Notes: generated by a model not told the origin, from the letters alone. A stretch of 64,000 bases of DNA from Flavobacterium hungaricum (GCF_015182285.1 NZ_PRDM01000005.1:1-64000), one strand, 5' to 3'; positions 44,525 through 52,941 are shown, numbered from the stretch's first letter. Numbers and translations: made by a program.

Positions 44525-45607
44525 TTATGCGTTGAAAATTTTCTCTTGGTGACCAATACTTTCTTGGTGGATTGCTTTGAACATTCTCAAAACAAACTCT
44601 TCAGTAAGACCTTTTTTCTCACCTTCCAAGATCATTTTTCCTAAGATTTCGTTCCAACGGTTGTTTTGAAGAATCGCTACGTTTGCATCTTTTTTCACCT
44701 GACCAATTTCGTCAGCTACTTTCATACGTTTTCCTAAAAGTTCTAATAAGTTAGCGTCTAGAACGTCGATGTTAGCTCTTAATTTTGTCATTTTTGAACT
44801 GTACTCATCTGTAGTATCATCCGTTTTTCTGATCGTCAAATCTTTAATGATTTGTTTCAAAGAATCTGGTGTAACTTGCTGTGCAGCATCAGACCAAGCA
44901 TTGTCTGGATCGTAGTGCGTTTCGATAATCATACCATCGTAATTCAAATCTAAAGCCTCTTGAGTTACTTCAAAAATCATTTTACGATCTCCTGTTATGT
45001 GAGATGGGTCGATGATTAATGGTAAATCAGGGAATTTATTTTGCAATTCGATAGCAATCTGCCATTCTGGAATGTTTCTGTATTTTGTTTTTTCGTAAGT
45101 AGAGAAACCTCTGTGAATAACTCCTAATTTCTCAATTCCAGCCATGTGTAAACGCTCAACACCACCTAACCATAAAGCTAAATCAGGGTTTACTGGGTTT
45201 TTAACCAAAACGATTTTATCAGTTCCTTTTAAAGTATCAGCAATTTCCTGAACTGCGAAAGGGTTTGCAGTTGTACGGGCACCCACCCATAATACATCGA
45301 TATCATGTTCTAAAGCCAGTTTACAGTGTGCTGCAGTTGCCACTTCAGTACCCATTAATAAACCAGTTTCAGCTTTTGCTTTTTGTAACCATTTTAAACC
45401 AATTTCTCCAACACCTTCAAATCCTCCCGGACGCGTTCTTGGTTTCCAGATTCCTGCTCTGAATACACTAACTTTTGAATCTTTTAATTCGTGAGCAATT
45501 TTCAATACTTGATCTTCCGTTTCTGCACTACAAGGTCCAGCTATCACAAGTGGGTGATTTAAATTGAAATCTTCTAACCACTTTCTCATTTCTTTCTTAT
45601 TTTCCAT
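44525..45607 (-). CDS. Bifunctional DAHP synthase/chorismate mutase
   Basis: A 360-residue two-domain enzyme. Residues 1-260 are a type Ibeta (KDO8PS-like) 3-deoxy-7-phosphoheptulonate synthase, with GPCSAET (19-25), KPRTRPGGFEG and IDPSHITG. Residues about 270-355 are a chorismate mutase of the AroQ fold (SKMTKLRANIDVLDANLLEL, MKVADEIGQVKK). It makes the first and a branch-point step of aromatic amino acid synthesis; the fused mutase often provides feedback control. Last gene of the pheA operon, 12 bp after tyrA. Confidence 0.95.
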   Translation of the reverse strand: MENKKEMRKWLEDFNLNHPLVIAGPCSAETEDQVLKIAHELKDSKVSVFRAGIWKPRTRPGGFEGVGEIGLKWLQKAKAETGLLMGTEVATAAHCKLALEHDIDVLWVGARTTANPFAVQEIADTLKGTDKIVLVKNPVNPDLALWLGGVERLHMAGIEKLGVIHRGFSTYEKTKYRNIPEWQIAIELQNKFPDLPLIIDPSHITGDRKMIFEVTQEALDLNYDGMIIETHYDPDNAWSDAAQQVTPDSLKQIIKDLTIRKTDDTTDEYSSKMTKLRANIDVLDANLLELLGKRMKVADEIGQVKKDANVAILQNNRWNEILGKMILEGEKKGLTEEFVLRMFKAIHQESIGHQEKIFNA

Positions 45608-45619
45608 CTTAATTCTAAT

Positions 45620-46480
45620 TTACTTTTTAGTTGTTGTTAATCCGTTTAGTATTTCTTTTATTTTATTTGTGCTTTCCATTTCTTCAAAAATGGCATTGTA
45701 ATTTTCGTCTTTCAACAAATCCCTAAACCGACTGAGATTTGCAATATATTCTTCTAATGTTTCCAGAACGTGTTCTTGATTTTGTTTGAAAATTGGTGTC
45801 CACATTGCCGGCGAACTTTTTGCCAGACGCACCGTACTTTCAAATCCACTTCCCGCCATGTCAAAAATATCCTGTTCGTCTTTTTCCTTATTCATCACTG
45901 TTTTCCCGAGCATAAACGAACTAATATGCGACAAATGCGAAACGTAAGCAATGTGTTTATCGTGCGAAGTCGGATCCATATATCGAATTCTCATTCCGAT
46001 TGAAGAGAAAAGATTCAAAGCTTTTTCCTGCAGTTTAAAAGCCGTTTTTTCTACTTCGCAGATTATATTCGTTTTCCCTTGAAACAATCCTCTTATCGCT
46101 GCCGAAGGTCCCGAAAACTCTGTTCCTGCAATTGGATGTGTCGCGATAAAATTTCTTCTCTTCGGATGACCGGCTACTGCTTCGCAAATCGGTTTTTTAG
46201 TCGATCCAACTTCAAAAACAATTGTTTTATCTCCAACCGAATCCAGAACTTTAGGCAAAACCGTCAGCGCTACATCTACCGGAACCGAAACAATTACAAA
46301 ATCGGCACCCGACAAATCTTCCATTTTCCCTGCTTCGTCGATAACCCCTAATTCAATTGCCTGCTGCAAATGTTTTTCGTTATTATCGATGCCCAGAATA
46401 GTTGCTTCAGGATAACGGCCCTTGATGTCTAACACCATTGAACCTCCTATTAATCCTATTCCTATTACGTATACTTTCAT
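45620..46480 (-). CDS. tyrA: Prephenate dehydrogenase
   Basis: NAD(P)-dependent enzyme oxidising prephenate to 4-hydroxyphenylpyruvate, on the way to tyrosine. The 286 residues cover the Rossmann domain (VIGIGLIGGSMVLDIK, residues 4-19; acidic DNN at the second strand end) and the alpha-helical dimer domain with THPIAGTEFSGP and the SHLSHISSFMLG block. No ACT domain, so feedback by tyrosine is not evident. It lies in an operon, 12 bp before the DAHP synthase gene and 233 bp after the aminotransferase, with a repeat between. Confidence 0.95.
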   Translation of the reverse strand: MKVYVIGIGLIGGSMVLDIKGRYPEATILGIDNNEKHLQQAIELGVIDEAGKMEDLSGADFVIVSVPVDVALTVLPKVLDSVGDKTIVFEVGSTKKPICEAVAGHPKRRNFIATHPIAGTEFSGPSAAIRGLFQGKTNIICEVEKTAFKLQEKALNLFSSIGMRIRYMDPTSHDKHIAYVSHLSHISSFMLGKTVMNKEKDEQDIFDMAGSGFESTVRLAKSSPAMWTPIFKQNQEHVLETLEEYIANLSRFRDLLKDENYNAIFEEMESTNKIKEILNGLTTTKK

Positions 46481-46503
46481 AATTCTTTTTATTTGAAGCT
46501 AAT

Positions 46504-46582
46504 CCTGCTATCCGCTGTATCTTTTGTGGTCTCGTTAAAGAAACGAGACCACAAAAGGATGCCGCTTCTATCAGGGCTAGGG
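46504..46582 (-). repeat. Interspersed hairpin repeat, copy B
   Basis: Perfect 16-bp stem (46521-46536 with 46542-46557) and a 5-nt loop; read on the minus strand the loop is TCTTT versus CCTTT in copy A. Conserved flanks match copy A (273-343) while the upper stem differs yet stays paired. Confidence 0.8.
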
Positions 46583-46614
46583 CTTCTCGTTCTTTCAAGA
46601 CTTTTTATCTTTTC

Positions 46615-46681
46615 TGTCACCCTGAGCTAAGTCGAAGTGCTTTTCTAACTAGAGCGGGCTTCGATTTCGCTCAGCCTGACA
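46615..46681. repeat. Inverted repeat with CTCAGCCTGACA arms
   Basis: Arms 46615-46637 and 46659-46681 match at 19 of 23 positions. A solitary arm with the same sequence (CTTCGACTCCGCTCAGCCTG) is at 47904-47926 between the aminotransferase and pheA genes, so the family interrupts the aromatic operon twice. Confidence 0.7.
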
Positions 46682-46713
46682 ATCTAAAATCTAAAATCTG
46701 ATATCTACAATTA

Positions 46714-47859
46714 CTAAAATCGATCTATCGCTTCTTGTACTTTTTCTTCTTTTACACACAACGAGAATCTAATATAACCTTCACCATTGCTTCCGAAGAT
46801 TGTTCCCGGTGTGATGAAAATATGTTTCTCGTATAATATTTCGTCAATGAACTTTTCTGATGATTCAATTCCTTCTGGAAGTTTTGCCCAGACAAAAAGC
46901 CCAACTCCTTCTTTATAAACTTTACAGCCTAATTTTTCTGCTAATTTTTCGGTTAGTTCTCTACGGCGTCTGTAAATTTTATTTTGGTCTTCGAACCAAT
47001 ATTTATCACAATTTAGCGCTGCAACTGCACCTTTTTGGATTCCGTAAAACATACCGCTGTCCATGTTGCTTTTTACTTTAAGAACGGCATCGATAATTTC
47101 AGGATTTCCTAAAACCATTCCGACTCTCCAGCCTGCCATGTTGAACGTTTTACTAAGTGAATTCAATTCTAAAGCCACATCTTTTGCACCTTCAACCTGC
47201 AATAAACTCATTGGATTATCATTCAAAACAAAACTATACGGATTGTCGTTGATCAATAAGATGTTGTGTTTTTTAGCAAAAGCAACCAATTTTTCAAATA
47301 ACGCTAAACTTCCTCTTGCTCCAGTCGGCATGTGCGGATAACCCAGCCACATAATTTTTACTTTCTCCAGCTCTAATTTTTCTAAAGCTTCAAAATCCGG
47401 TTCCCAGCCATTTTCTTCTTTCAAATCATAATAAACCGGAACTGCCTGAACCAAATTGGTTACCGAAGTATAAGTTGGATACCCTGGATTCGGAATCAAA
47501 ACGTGATCGCCTTCATTTAAAAAAGCCATCGAAATGTGCATAATTCCTTCTTTTGAACCCATCAAAGGCAAAATCTCATTATTCGGATTTAATTCAACAC
47601 CAAACTGATTCTGATAAAAATCGGCCATCCCCTTTCTCAATTCCGGCAATCCCTGATAGCTTTGATAGCCATGTCCGTTTTCGTCCTGAATTGCAGAAGC
47701 CACCGCTTCAATAACTGCTTTCGACGGACTCAAATCAGGGCTTCCAATTCCCATATTGATGATCGATTTTCCCTCAGACATCAGCTGTCTCACTTCTCTC
47801 AATTTTGAGGAGAAGTAGTATTCTTCAACTGTGTCTAATCTTTTTGCTGTTGTAATCAT
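46714..47859 (-). CDS. PLP-dependent class I aminotransferase (aromatic operon)
   Basis: A 381-residue fold-type I aminotransferase. The PLP-linked lysine is in LNSLSKTFNMAGWRVG, with NPGYPTYTS and DNPYSFV matching the family. The usual substrate-carboxylate Arg appears in the C-terminal YIRFSLCV. Set between pheA and tyrA, it most likely transaminates phenylpyruvate and 4-hydroxyphenylpyruvate to Phe and Tyr. Substrate choice is inferred from context; LL-diaminopimelate aminotransferase-like sequences are similar. Confidence 0.88.
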   Translation of the reverse strand: MITTAKRLDTVEEYYFSSKLREVRQLMSEGKSIINMGIGSPDLSPSKAVIEAVASAIQDENGHGYQSYQGLPELRKGMADFYQNQFGVELNPNNEILPLMGSKEGIMHISMAFLNEGDHVLIPNPGYPTYTSVTNLVQAVPVYYDLKEENGWEPDFEALEKLELEKVKIMWLGYPHMPTGARGSLALFEKLVAFAKKHNILLINDNPYSFVLNDNPMSLLQVEGAKDVALELNSLSKTFNMAGWRVGMVLGNPEIIDAVLKVKSNMDSGMFYGIQKGAVAALNCDKYWFEDQNKIYRRRRELTEKLAEKLGCKVYKEGVGLFVWAKLPEGIESSEKFIDEILYEKHIFITPGTIFGSNGEGYIRFSLCVKEEKVQEAIDRF

Positions 47860-47903
47860 TTTTTATTTGTTCTCTTTTTCAGTTTCTTTTTTTGTCTCGC
47901 GGG

Positions 47904-47926
47904 CTTCGACTCCGCTCAGCCTGACA
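47904..47926 (-). repeat. Solitary arm of the CTCAGCCTGACA family
   Basis: Same sequence as the right arm at 46659-46681 apart from a few positions; followed by tandem TTGGAATTT-type units (47928-47972). In the gap between pheA and the aminotransferase gene. Confidence 0.6.
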
Positions 47927-47985
47927 ATTGGAATTTCAAATCTTCCAAGTTGGAATTTGGAATTTCAAAAATTGGAATTTTCCTT

Positions 47986-48816
47986 TTACAAAGGTTTCGT
48001 ATCTCTATACTCACCCAGCACTTTAAAATATTCTGCCATTATATTTAATAAGGCTTTTGCTTTTGCATAATCTTCGTATTTCTCAAATGTCACATCTACG
48101 AAAAATGAATATTTCCAAGGTGTTTCGATTTTTGGAAGCGACTGAATTTTTGTTAAATTCAGTTTGCAGTCGCTCATAACATTTAAAACTGCCGCTAAAC
48201 TTCCTCTTTTATGATCCAATTCAAATTTGACAGATGCTCTGTTGATTTCGCTCTCTGGCAGAAATGAATTTTGTTTTTTGATGATTACAAAACGTGTCAT
48301 ATTATTTTTGATCGTCTGAATCGATGGTGCAATAATATCCAAATCGTACATTTCAGCTGCTGTTTCGCTTGCAATTGCCGCAATTCCTGTCAGCTGTTTT
48401 TCCTGAATTCTTCTTGCCGTTTCTGCCGTATCTTTGTCCTCAACCAATTTGATATTTGGATATTGCTTCAAGAAATCCATACACTGCAAAAGTGCCATTG
48501 GGTGCGAATGAACCTCTCTGATATCTTCAATTTTCTGACCTTTTAATGCCATTAAATTCTGTTGAATATTTAAATAATGCTCTCCAATAATGTGCAGATT
48601 GTTCTTGTCAATCAAAGCATAATTCGGGATAATCGGACCTGCAATCGAATTTTCAATCGCCATTACAGCCTGATCAGATTTTCCGGCAATAAGGCTGTCG
48701 ATCAATTCTTCAAAAGACAAACATTCATCAATAGCCACGTTTTCAGCAAAATACTCTTTTACAACCTGATGATGAAATGATCCTTTAATACCTTGTATTG
48801 CAATTTTCGTTGTCAT
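47986..48816 (-). CDS. pheA: Prephenate dehydratase
   Basis: Converts prephenate to phenylpyruvate. The 276 residues hold the prephenate dehydratase domain (about 1-180, with VMAIENSIAGPI and the catalytic NNMTRFVII TRF motif) and a C-terminal ACT domain (about 192-270) that usually binds Phe for feedback; here the regulatory loops read KRGSLAAVL and IQSLPKIE instead of GALx and ESRP. No chorismate mutase domain; that is in the fused DAHP synthase. First gene of the operon, right behind an attenuator. Confidence 0.95.
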   Translation of the reverse strand: MTTKIAIQGIKGSFHHQVVKEYFAENVAIDECLSFEELIDSLIAGKSDQAVMAIENSIAGPIIPNYALIDKNNLHIIGEHYLNIQQNLMALKGQKIEDIREVHSHPMALLQCMDFLKQYPNIKLVEDKDTAETARRIQEKQLTGIAAIASETAAEMYDLDIIAPSIQTIKNNMTRFVIIKKQNSFLPESEINRASVKFELDHKRGSLAAVLNVMSDCKLNLTKIQSLPKIETPWKYSFFVDVTFEKYEDYAKAKALLNIMAEYFKVLGEYRDTKPL

Positions 48817-48829
48817 ATAGTCAAAAAAA

Positions 48830-48851
48830 AATCCTGATTTGCATCAGGATT
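48830..48851 (-). terminator. Attenuator terminator hairpin before pheA
   Basis: On the minus strand ATCCTGAT-type 9-bp stem (48851-48843 with 48838-48830), a GCAA tetraloop (48842-48839), then a run of eight or nine T. Its last T is at 48823, just 7 nt before the pheA ATG (48816). It competes with the antiterminator pairing 48899-48908 with 48844-48853. Confidence 0.85.
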
Positions 48852-48941
48852 GTATATTAGTTTTATTTGTCTTAAAATTTTTCTCAAATAACCATAGCAC
48901 AATCCTGACTTCTACTAAAGAAGAAATAAAAATTGCTGCTA
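48844..48941 (-). promoter_or_regulatory. Alternative hairpins of the pheA attenuator
   Basis: Minus-strand segments: 1 (48941-48932, TAGCAGCAAT), 2 (48908-48899, TCAGGATTGT; its 1-pairing form is 48903-48895, ATTGTGCTA), 3 (48853-48844, ACAATCCTGA), 4 (48838-48830). Pairs: 1:2, nine base pairs with one bulged G; 2:3, ten perfect base pairs (antiterminator); 3:4, the terminator. Segment 2 is at the end of the leader frame, as in classical ribosome-mediated attenuation. Confidence 0.82.
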
Positions 48942-48964
48942 AAATAAAAACGGTTACTTGCCAT
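48884..48964 (-). CDS. pheA leader peptide (Phe/Tyr-rich, 26 residues)
   Basis: A short frame with ATG start (48964-48962) and TGA stop (48886-48884). Residues 5-16 read RFYFSSNFYFFF: six Phe and two Tyr in eleven residues (6-16). The codons lie just before RNA segment 2; segment 1 (codons 9-11) is inside them. Ribosomes stalled on scarce Phe- or Tyr-tRNA over codons 12-16 would cover segment 1 and let 2 pair with 3, keeping pheA on. A ribosome that reaches the stop, 13 nt past segment 2, would mask 2 and allow the terminator. Not previously annotated as far as I know. Confidence 0.85.
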   Translation of the reverse strand: MASNRFYFSSNFYFFFSRSQDCAMVI

Positions 48965-48993
48965 TTTGTTTGTCTTATTGTTTAAATTCTCTG

Positions 48994-49024
48994 CGAATGT
49001 ATAAATTATTTTTACCCCTCCAAA
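48994..49024 (-). promoter_or_regulatory. Promoter of the leader peptide-pheA operon
   Basis: Minus-strand TTTG (49024-49021), exactly 19 nt, TACATTCG (49001-48994; one mismatch to TAnnTTTG). Predicted start near 48987, about 23 nt before the leader ATG. This fixes the transcript as independent of the toxin-antitoxin pair upstream. Confidence 0.7.
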
Positions 49025-49178
49025 AAAAATATTGCATTTTATGAAACAAAAAAGGAATTCTTAACAAATTTAGCAGGTTTTGTATGATAATGTAAAAATA
49101 TCGGCTTGAAATGAGATATTTACAATGGGTTTTTCGGAGATGATAAAGATACTGGGGTACTAAGGCGCTAAGTTTTTT

Positions 49179-49478
49179 TTACCTCTCTAGCCTTTTAGAC
49201 CAGTTTTTCGGAGAGCGAGAAGTATGAAAAACTCCAATCACAACAATTTCATCTTTCCCTACCAAGTAATGAATTCCATAAGGAAATCTGGAAATAAAAT
49301 GTATTCTTATCTTTTTATACTTCTTTTGAAATAAATCTGGATTTCGTAAAACAGCATCAATTCCGGCTTCCAGACAGAGTTCAAAATCATAAGAAAGTCC
49401 AATTCTTTGTTGTTCATACCACATAACAACATCTTCAATATCAAATAAAGCTTCTTTTACAAAACGAATTTTGTACAT
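49179..49478 (-). CDS. RelE/ParE-family toxin
   Basis: A 99-residue plasmid-stabilisation-type (RelE/ParE superfamily) protein. The N-terminus YKIRFVKEALFDIEDVVMWYEQQ and the C-terminal segment ISRFPYGIHYLVGKDEIVVIGVFHTSRSPKNW match the ParE fold; the last strand with HTSRxP is characteristic. ParE-type members poison gyrase, RelE-type cut mRNA; the type cannot be told here. Its ATG overlaps the antitoxin stop (TAATG), so it is translated only with the antitoxin. Confidence 0.85.
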   Translation of the reverse strand: MYKIRFVKEALFDIEDVVMWYEQQRIGLSYDFELCLEAGIDAVLRNPDLFQKKYKKIRIHFISRFPYGIHYLVGKDEIVVIGVFHTSRSPKNWSKRLER

Positions 49479-49684
49479 TATCTAACCGATTTTAGATGTG
49501 CTTTAACCTCATCCCAAGAATACAATTCAGCTTTCCCTTCTTCCAAATTCTGAATTCGAATATCCAATTCTCTTTTAACATCATCAGAAATTTCTAAATC
49601 CTCTTTAGAAACGCTATCCCACAGCTGCTCTGCTAAAACAATTTTTTCAGCATTACTATATCTCGATAAATTTTTAATATCCAT
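49478..49684 (-). CDS. Addiction-module antitoxin component
   Basis: A 68-residue putative addiction-module protein (TIGR02574-like): helical KNLSRYSNAEKIVLAEQLWDS, then an acidic tail ending SWDEVKAHLKSV, the usual neutralising end. I use the ATG at 49684; a TTG nine codons upstream lies inside the -7 element TAAATTTG (49716-49709), so it cannot be the start. It pairs with the downstream ParE-type toxin through a TAATG overlap. Confidence 0.82.
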   Translation of the reverse strand: MDIKNLSRYSNAEKIVLAEQLWDSVSKEDLEISDDVKRELDIRIQNLEEGKAELYSWDEVKAHLKSVR

Positions 49685-49708
49685 CTTATTCGTATTATTA
49701 TCAATGTA

Positions 49709-49716
49709 CAAATTTA
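49709..49716 (-). promoter_or_regulatory. -7 element of the toxin-antitoxin promoter
   Basis: TAAATTTG on the minus strand, 24 nt before the antitoxin ATG. No TTTG at the expected distance. Confidence 0.5.
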
Positions 49717-49743
49717 AACAAATTAAATTACGTTATAACTTAT

Positions 49744-50907
49744 TCAAAACAATCCCGAAACCGGCGCGTTCCTAATCCCAATTTTAGAATAATCAAAGTT
49801 CATTTTTTCTTTTAATAAAGAGGCATAGACACTCCTAAAATCAATTTCATATTTTAAATCTCCATTATCTAAGTCTGCAAGATTGGGATTTTTACCTAAA
49901 ATCGTTCCTTTATTATTTCCTCCAATAATAAACATTGGCGCCGCAGTCCCGTGATCCGTACCGTTTCCGTTGTCTTTTACGCGACGTCCAAATTCTGAAA
50001 AAACCACTATTGTTACATTTTGCAGTAGATTAGCCTGTTTTAAATCTTTATAGAAACTAAAAACCGAATCATTTAGGTCGGTCAATTTCCTTTCATGAAT
50101 CGCAAGCTGATTGTCATGTGTATCAAAACCATTTAACGAAGTATAATATACTTTTGAATTTAAATTTCCTTTAATCAAACGAGCAATCCATTCCAAGTTT
50201 TTAGAAAGTTCCGTTTTTGCATAACTGCTTTCCGATTTAGATTTCGATAAAGCTTTCTGGATTTCATCAGAACCTTCAGTAACCGAATTGGCAATTTTTC
50301 GAACAAAATCCAATTGCGGATTATCCGATAATTTTAATTCTTCCATTCCCGCTTTTACTTTAAATCGATTCGGATCTTTTACAGTAATTGAATTCGGTTC
50401 TATTCCTTTCAAAGCCAGATTATCAATCGAATCTAAGTTAACACCTGCCGTTGGCTGATGTCCCTTGCATTGCAAATCCAGATAACGCCCCAGCCATCCT
50501 TCATTTACATATTTATTAGAATCAACAGCAGTCTGCCAAATTTCCTGGCTTCTAAAATGGGACCGCACTGGTTCTGGATAACCAACATTCTGAATAACGG
50601 TTAAATCTCCATTTTGCTGTATTTGCGCAAAGTCTTTCAGCGACGGATGAAACGCCATGCCTCGGTTTTTACCAATCACCAAATCTTTATTCAAAGCAAT
50701 TTTTGTTCGTAAATCATAATACAAAGGATCGTCGTACGGAATAAAAGTATTCAACCCATCATTACCACCATTTAATTGTACAAAAACGACACGTTGCTCA
50801 CCGACAATTAAATTTTGCTGCGTTCCAAAAGCGTGTAGAAAATCTGGCAGTACAAGCATTCCGCCGGTAAAAGTTCCTGTTAGAGTTAAAAAAGTTCTTC
50901 TGTTCAT
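49744..50907 (-). CDS. DUF1501 domain protein, Tat-type signal
   Basis: A 387-residue exported protein. NRRTFLTLTGTFTGGMLVLP at the start is a twin-arginine-like signal. The DUF1501 domain, related to sulfatase/alkaline phosphatase folds, runs almost to the end, with VFVQLNGGNDGLNTFIPYDD (about 41-60) and VVFSEFGRRVKDNGNGTDHG near 305-325. Always found beside DUF1800 genes, as here (12 bp downstream of one). The function of the pair is not known. Confidence 0.88.
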   Translation of the reverse strand: MNRRTFLTLTGTFTGGMLVLPDFLHAFGTQQNLIVGEQRVVFVQLNGGNDGLNTFIPYDDPLYYDLRTKIALNKDLVIGKNRGMAFHPSLKDFAQIQQNGDLTVIQNVGYPEPVRSHFRSQEIWQTAVDSNKYVNEGWLGRYLDLQCKGHQPTAGVNLDSIDNLALKGIEPNSITVKDPNRFKVKAGMEELKLSDNPQLDFVRKIANSVTEGSDEIQKALSKSKSESSYAKTELSKNLEWIARLIKGNLNSKVYYTSLNGFDTHDNQLAIHERKLTDLNDSVFSFYKDLKQANLLQNVTIVVFSEFGRRVKDNGNGTDHGTAAPMFIIGGNNKGTILGKNPNLADLDNGDLKYEIDFRSVYASLLKEKMNFDYSKIGIRNAPVSGLF

Positions 50908-50919
50908 GATTTCAAACTT

Positions 50920-52317
50920 TTAGATTAATTGATATTCGGGCAGTTTGGTGATATAATTGAATAACCGAATTACAGCCGCATCTGCATTGGATTCTTTAGG
51001 ATCAAAATCGTATTTCAAAAGGTTTTCCATATCTTTTTGAATAGCCTCATTTGTTTTAAAAAGCAAGCGATCTGACAATTCAGAAATAATTGTTTTATTG
51101 TTTCCGCTGTCATCAAATTGAACCTCAACTTTAACTTTATTAATTTCAAGTACTGGTTTTTCAGGATCTGAATTCATTTTATTTAGAAATTTCCCCGTAA
51201 TCGTTCGTCCTTTACACAATAAATCAGATGTATTATTTCGCTGCAAATAAATCTGAGAAGTCAGCCACGAATTGCCGCCGTCCCAGCCTTTCACATTGAT
51301 TTGATTGTACAAATCCATTCCCTGTTGTTTCAAGAAATACTGCACCATTCCATTGTCAAAATCCTGCATGTGCAGTTCATTTGTTAACTGCAGAATATAA
51401 ACAAGCGGATTTTTAATTTTGCTTCCAGCATTTTCTTTAGCATATTCTTCTGTAAAAATCTTGGTCAGCAAAGGCTCGATTTCAAACTTTACTTTTCTGA
51501 AATAATCGCCATAATACGTCACTAATTTTTCTGAAGGAGCATCATATACAAACCATTTTAGAATTTTTCGTGTAATTAAATACGGAATGTTTTTCTGCTC
51601 AAAAATAATATCGACTAAATCGTCTGCCTTCCAGTTTCCGGTTTTCCCGAAATAAGTTTTATCGCTGTTGTCTTCTGCATTCTTTCTATAAACTGCTCCG
51701 TTATCACCTACATTTAAACCCGCCAAAGCTTTGGCACCGTTCTTAATGTCTTCTTCGGTATAATTTCCAATTCCGATAGTGAATAATTCGAGCAATTCAC
51801 GGCTTAAGTTTTCGTTGATTTTGCCTTTTTTATTATCGCCATTATCGAGATAGCGCACCATTGCATTCGATTTCAGAATCTGCTTGGTTAAATCTTTAAA
51901 ATTCCCAAAAGCATTTTCGCGTAAAATCATATTGTGCTGATAAATCCAATAATTGATTTTTACTTTTTGTGAAGTGGAGACGAAATGATTGTGCCAGAAA
52001 CAAACCATATTTTCACGCAACGGAAATTCGTCATTGCGCATTTTGGCAATCCACCATTTTTTAAGTTCTGTGGCTGCTTGATTTTCTTTTTTCTGAATTT
52101 CCTTTTTAGTTTCAGGATCTGAGGTTTTGACTAATTCGCGAACTTGCTTAAGTTCTAAAGCGGTTTTAGGCTGATCTTGCAGAAACGCCGGGAATTCCCT
52201 GTCAAATTTTGAATCATAGGAATGTTTTAGAAATTTTTCTAATCCGAGTTTTTCAATTTTATCGGCTTGTTTTCCCGAAAAACCTAATCGTAAAGACCAA
52301 AGACTGCTTTTTTTCAT
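50920..52317 (-). CDS. DUF1800 domain protein
   Basis: A 465-residue protein of the DUF1800 family. Typical blocks are SLWSLRLGFSGKQADKIEKL, FWHNHFVSTSQK (about 108-119), and the NLSRELLELFTIGIGNYTEEDI segment (about 168-190). No clear signal peptide, although partners are exported. It precedes and is coupled with the DUF1501 gene (12-bp gap). Possible roles in outer-membrane or extracellular polymer processing are only guesses. Confidence 0.87.
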   Translation of the reverse strand: MKKSSLWSLRLGFSGKQADKIEKLGLEKFLKHSYDSKFDREFPAFLQDQPKTALELKQVRELVKTSDPETKKEIQKKENQAATELKKWWIAKMRNDEFPLRENMVCFWHNHFVSTSQKVKINYWIYQHNMILRENAFGNFKDLTKQILKSNAMVRYLDNGDNKKGKINENLSRELLELFTIGIGNYTEEDIKNGAKALAGLNVGDNGAVYRKNAEDNSDKTYFGKTGNWKADDLVDIIFEQKNIPYLITRKILKWFVYDAPSEKLVTYYGDYFRKVKFEIEPLLTKIFTEEYAKENAGSKIKNPLVYILQLTNELHMQDFDNGMVQYFLKQQGMDLYNQINVKGWDGGNSWLTSQIYLQRNNTSDLLCKGRTITGKFLNKMNSDPEKPVLEINKVKVEVQFDDSGNNKTIISELSDRLLFKTNEAIQKDMENLLKYDFDPKESNADAAVIRLFNYITKLPEYQLI

Positions 52318-52513
52318 AATCTGGAAATTATTACAATAAGACTTCGTTCTCTTTAAAAGGTTTAATTTTTTGAAGAGGCTAAGTCACTGAGGTTCTAAGG
52401 TGCTAAGATTTAAAAGTATTTGGTAATAGTTTTAAACGGGGAATTTTTCGGGATATTGTTTATTTAATAGTAAGCATAATGATAATCAACATAACCGGGA
52501 TTGAAAATACAGG

Positions 52514-52783
52514 CTATGTTAGAAATTCATCTATAAATTCTCTGTTTTCATTAACATAAACAAAATAAGTAGCCACTCTTTTTTGATTTCTTAAAAGCTC
52601 TAATCTGATTTCAATACATGGAGTGGGAATAAAATCATGATCTATTAAAATTGAAATAGATTTTGCAGCCAAATCATCGAATGTAATATTTTCATATTCA
52701 TCAGGATTTATATTTTGAAAATATTTCACAGCAAGTTTATAAAGTTCTTTTTTCTCTCTAATTGTATTTTCTAATAAATTCAT
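52514..52783 (-). CDS. Hypothetical 89-residue protein
   Basis: A small soluble protein I do not recognise. It is acidic, without signal peptide or membrane helix; the first half is helical (IREKKELYKLAVKYF) and the second a likely beta sheet (CIEIRLELLRNQKRVATYFVYV). ATG start with the AATTGAGAAG stretch upstream. It stands alone between DUF1800 and nrdA; such small genes often are immunity-like or orphan remnants. Function unknown. Confidence 0.6.
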   Translation of the reverse strand: MNLLENTIREKKELYKLAVKYFQNINPDEYENITFDDLAAKSISILIDHDFIPTPCIEIRLELLRNQKRVATYFVYVNENREFIDEFLT

Positions 52784-52941
52784 CTTCTCAATTTTATATA
52801 ATGAAAACGGAATTCAAACCCAGATTAAAGTAAAAACCTCTTTAACAAAGAAAAGTGGGAATCGCTCCAAAAAAAAAAGCAGTCACCAAAAAAATGATAA
52901 CTGCTTTAAATATATTAAATCTAAATTTTAAAAATCTAAAA

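Noticed and set aside
48830..48851. Plain terminator of the toxin gene
   Set aside because: It lies 330 bp past the toxin stop, after a separate promoter and leader frame, and pairs alternatively with a leader segment, which fits an attenuator better.
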